DNA of 64,000 bases from Aselliscus stoliczkanus (lineage: Eukaryota > Chordata > Mammalia > Chiroptera > Hipposideridae), in contig CM066732.1 in the NCBI GenBank assembly GCA_033961575.1, forward strand, positions 96,835,187 through 96,899,186. The letters run 5' to 3'. This document shows, piece by piece, positions 59,101 to 62,700 of this stretch. The notes under the pieces are model-generated. The model searched no databases and had not been told where the DNA came from. It worked only from the letters and a program-made list of their open reading frames with translations. Within the stretch, counting starts at the first letter, position 1, and every line of letters starts with the position of its first letter. The position numbers and the translations under genes were made by a program.

Positions 59101-59709
59101 ATAGTTTAAATTTCTTTCAAAAAGGCCTGACCCTTTGTGCCCCTCTTATGTGATTTCCTTTTCATATTATTTCACTAATGGGTATTGAATGTCTGTATTT
59201 GTATGACTATTTTGTACAGTTTGAATATTAAGCTTTTGTTCAACATAATTTTTCACAAATTTTAAAATCTATTATTTCCCTTTAGGGGTTGACATTCTTT
59301 TCCTACAAAGCTGTTGTATAAGCACATTCTCTGTTTTTGATTCACTTGCCAGGGTTCTGCTGTGGGTGAATTATATCTCGACGATGGCCATTCGTTCCAA
59401 TACCTCCACCAGAAGCAATTCTTGCACAGAAACTTTTCATTCTCTTCAGGTGTTTTGACCAACAGGTAATGACAGCTAAAAAATCTGTGCATTATCTTAG
59501 GTAAATTATGCTATCCTTTTGCTATCCTCTGATGCACAGCTGATATTTTAAGGTACTATTTTAAAAAGTTAATGATAGGGCCCGCCGAGTGGCCCAATTG
59601 GTTAAGAGCACACTCAAGAGTGCGAGCTGAGCTCTGAGCAATAGCAGTTCGATGTCCAGCCTGAGCTGAGCTGCTGCTGAGCTGCCAACAGGTGGCAGGA
59701 TGGCTCAGC

Positions 59710-59740
<31 letters not shown>

Positions 59741-62700
59741 AATAAATAAATAAAAAGTTAATGATAAAGGTAATTTGTAGTGTTTTCCTTTTCTTTTTTT
59801 TTTAGGTTCATTAAGGTATAACTGACAAATAAAATTATAATATTTCAAGTTACAACATGATAATATGATATACGGATACATTGTGAAAGGATGCCCACCA
59901 TTGAGTTAATTAGTACATCCATCACCTCACATATTTGCCTTTATTTTTTCAATGACAGTTGACATGCAGTATTATTTTATATTAGTTCATGTGGACAGCA
60001 GAATGGGTAGACATTTATATAATTTATGAAGTGACTCCCCCAACAAGTGTAGTACCCACCTGGCACCATACATAGCTATTGTAATATTATTGACTATTAT
60101 ATTCCCTATGCTGTACTTTACATCCCGTGATTATATATTGTTTTCAGTTACAGTTGACATTCAATATTATTTTATATTAGTTTCAGGTGTACAGTGTAGT
60201 GATTAGACATTTATATAATTTATGAAGTAATCCCCCAATAAGTCTAGAACCCATCTGACACTATACATAGTTATTACAATATAATACTGTTGACTGTATT
60301 CCCTATGCTTTATATCTCCATAACTATTTTGTAGCTGCCAATTTGTACCTTTTTTTTTCTTTCTTTTTTAGTAAGGACATTTAAATTCTACTTTCTTGGC
60401 AAATTACAATTACACAACACAGTATTATCAACTATAGTCATCATGTTATACGTTAGATCCTTAGACCTTATTCATCTATAACTAAAATTTTGTACCCTTT
60501 TACCAGCCTCTACTTATTTCATCCCTACCCCTAGCACCCCCAACAACCCCTATTCTACTCTATATGAGCTTGGCTTTAAAAAAAAAAAATTCCACATATA
60601 ATGATACCACACACTATTTGTCTTTCTCTGTCTGGCTTATTTCACTTAGCATGATGCCCTCCAGGTTTATCCATGTTGTCACCAATGGCAGGATATCCAT
60701 ATTTTTTAAGGCTGAATAATTGTATATATAAACCACATCTTCTTTATCCATTCATCTATTGACAGACACTTAGATTATTTCCATGCCTTGGTTATTGTGA
60801 ATAATACTGCAATGAACATGGGGGTGCAGATATCTCTTTGAGATAGTTATTTCATTTCTTTCAGATATATACCCAGAAGTGGGATTGCTGGATCATATGG
60901 TAGTTCTGTTTTTAATTTTTTGAGAAACCTCTATACTGTTTTTCATAGTGGTCATACCAGTCCACATTCCCACCAACAGTGTACAAGGGTTCCCTTTTCT
61001 CCACATTCCCACCAGCGTTTGTTATCTCGTCTTTTTGATAATAGACATCCTAACAGGTGTGAGGTGATATGTCATTGTAATTTTTATTTGCATTTCCCTT
61101 TTGATTTCTTTGACCCACTGGTTGTTCAGGAGCATGTTATTTAATCTCCACATACTTGTGAATTTTCCAGTTTTTTCTTGCAATTGATAACTACTATCAT
61201 ACAATTATGGGCAGAAAAGATAGTTAATATAATTTCAGTCTTCTTAGATTTGTTAAGACTTGTTTTGTGGTCTAACATATGAACTGTCCTGGGAAATGTT
61301 CCATGTGTGCTTGATAAGAGTGTATATTTTGGGCAGGCCGAATGGTGCGGTGGTTAAGAGGTGGCTTGGGATGCCAGCGGCCCCAGTTCGGATCCCACAT
61401 ATTAGGGCCAGTGACACTGCCCTCAAAAAAAAAAAGTGTATATTCTGCTGCTGTTGAATGGAATGTTTTGTATCTATCTGTTAGGTCCATCTAGTCTAAC
61501 ACGTAGTGTAAGTCCAGTGGTTCCTTATTGGTTTTCTGTCTAGATGACCTATTCATTGTTGAAAGTAGGGTGTTGAATACTCCTGCTATTATTGTAATGC
61601 TGTCAATTTCTCCCTTCAGATCTGTTAATATTTGCTTTATATATTTAAGTGCTCCAATGTTGGGTGCATAAATATTTACAAATATTACATCCTCTTAATG
61701 AATTGACCTCTTCATCATTATATAATGATCTTTGTAGCCCTTTGTTACAGTCTTTGGCATTAAAGCCTTCACTATACATTCATATTTTGCTCCCTGATAT
61801 TGGTATTTTTGTGACCATTATTTTTAACTCTCTATCATGTAAATAACTTAATTCCATTTCATTAAGGTCAGTTTCTGAAGACTAATCATGTTCTTTTGCT
61901 TTGGAACATACTCCTTGTTTCTTCATTTTCCTTGACTCTCTGTGTTGGTTTCTGCACATTAGATAAAACAGCCTTCTCTTCCAGTCTTGACAGATTGGTT
62001 GTGTGTATGAGAGATGAACTTCATCAATCAACCTGACCCAAGCTCCTGGTTGCCTCTCAAGCCTTTATGATTATCCAAGCTTCCATCTTTGTTCTTAGTG
62101 GCTATCAGTATTTGAGGGGGTGCCAAGACCCATCAGCATCCCAAAGTGGGATACTTCAGTCAGCACCTAGATGCAAGCTGATTAGAAGCTAGACCCTCGG
62201 GCAGTAGCTGTGAAATTTTGCAGTCAAACTTCTTCCAGGGAGAAACTGAGAAATGGGTGTTTTTGCCTGCTCCCTCTATGCTGAGCCCTGGGGGAATAGC
62301 TGCAGCACACCCATTAACAACTGCTTCTTTGTTTGCTATAGTCCTGTGGGACTCATGAACAGAAACTCTGTTGGATATCAGAGCTAGGTGATTTGGGGGC
62401 CTATTCCTCAGGTGGGAGTCTTAACACTTGGGGTACAAACCCTTCAATCTACAGTGAGAAGCTGGGAGTTGGTGGTTCCCTCCCAACTGTATGGCACTGT
62501 GCTGGGGGTGGGACTTATAGAGAGAATGTGTCTCAACCTTTCCTACCTGTTTTGATGTGGGTATTTTTTCACTTACTAGATGTTTTGGAGTCAGTCAGCT
62601 AGTTTCTGGATTTCTTTCAGAGGGAACTGCTCCTTGTGTAGCTTTACATTTGGCGTATCCATGCACGGGAGGAGGGAAATTCAGGAGCCTCTTATGTCAC

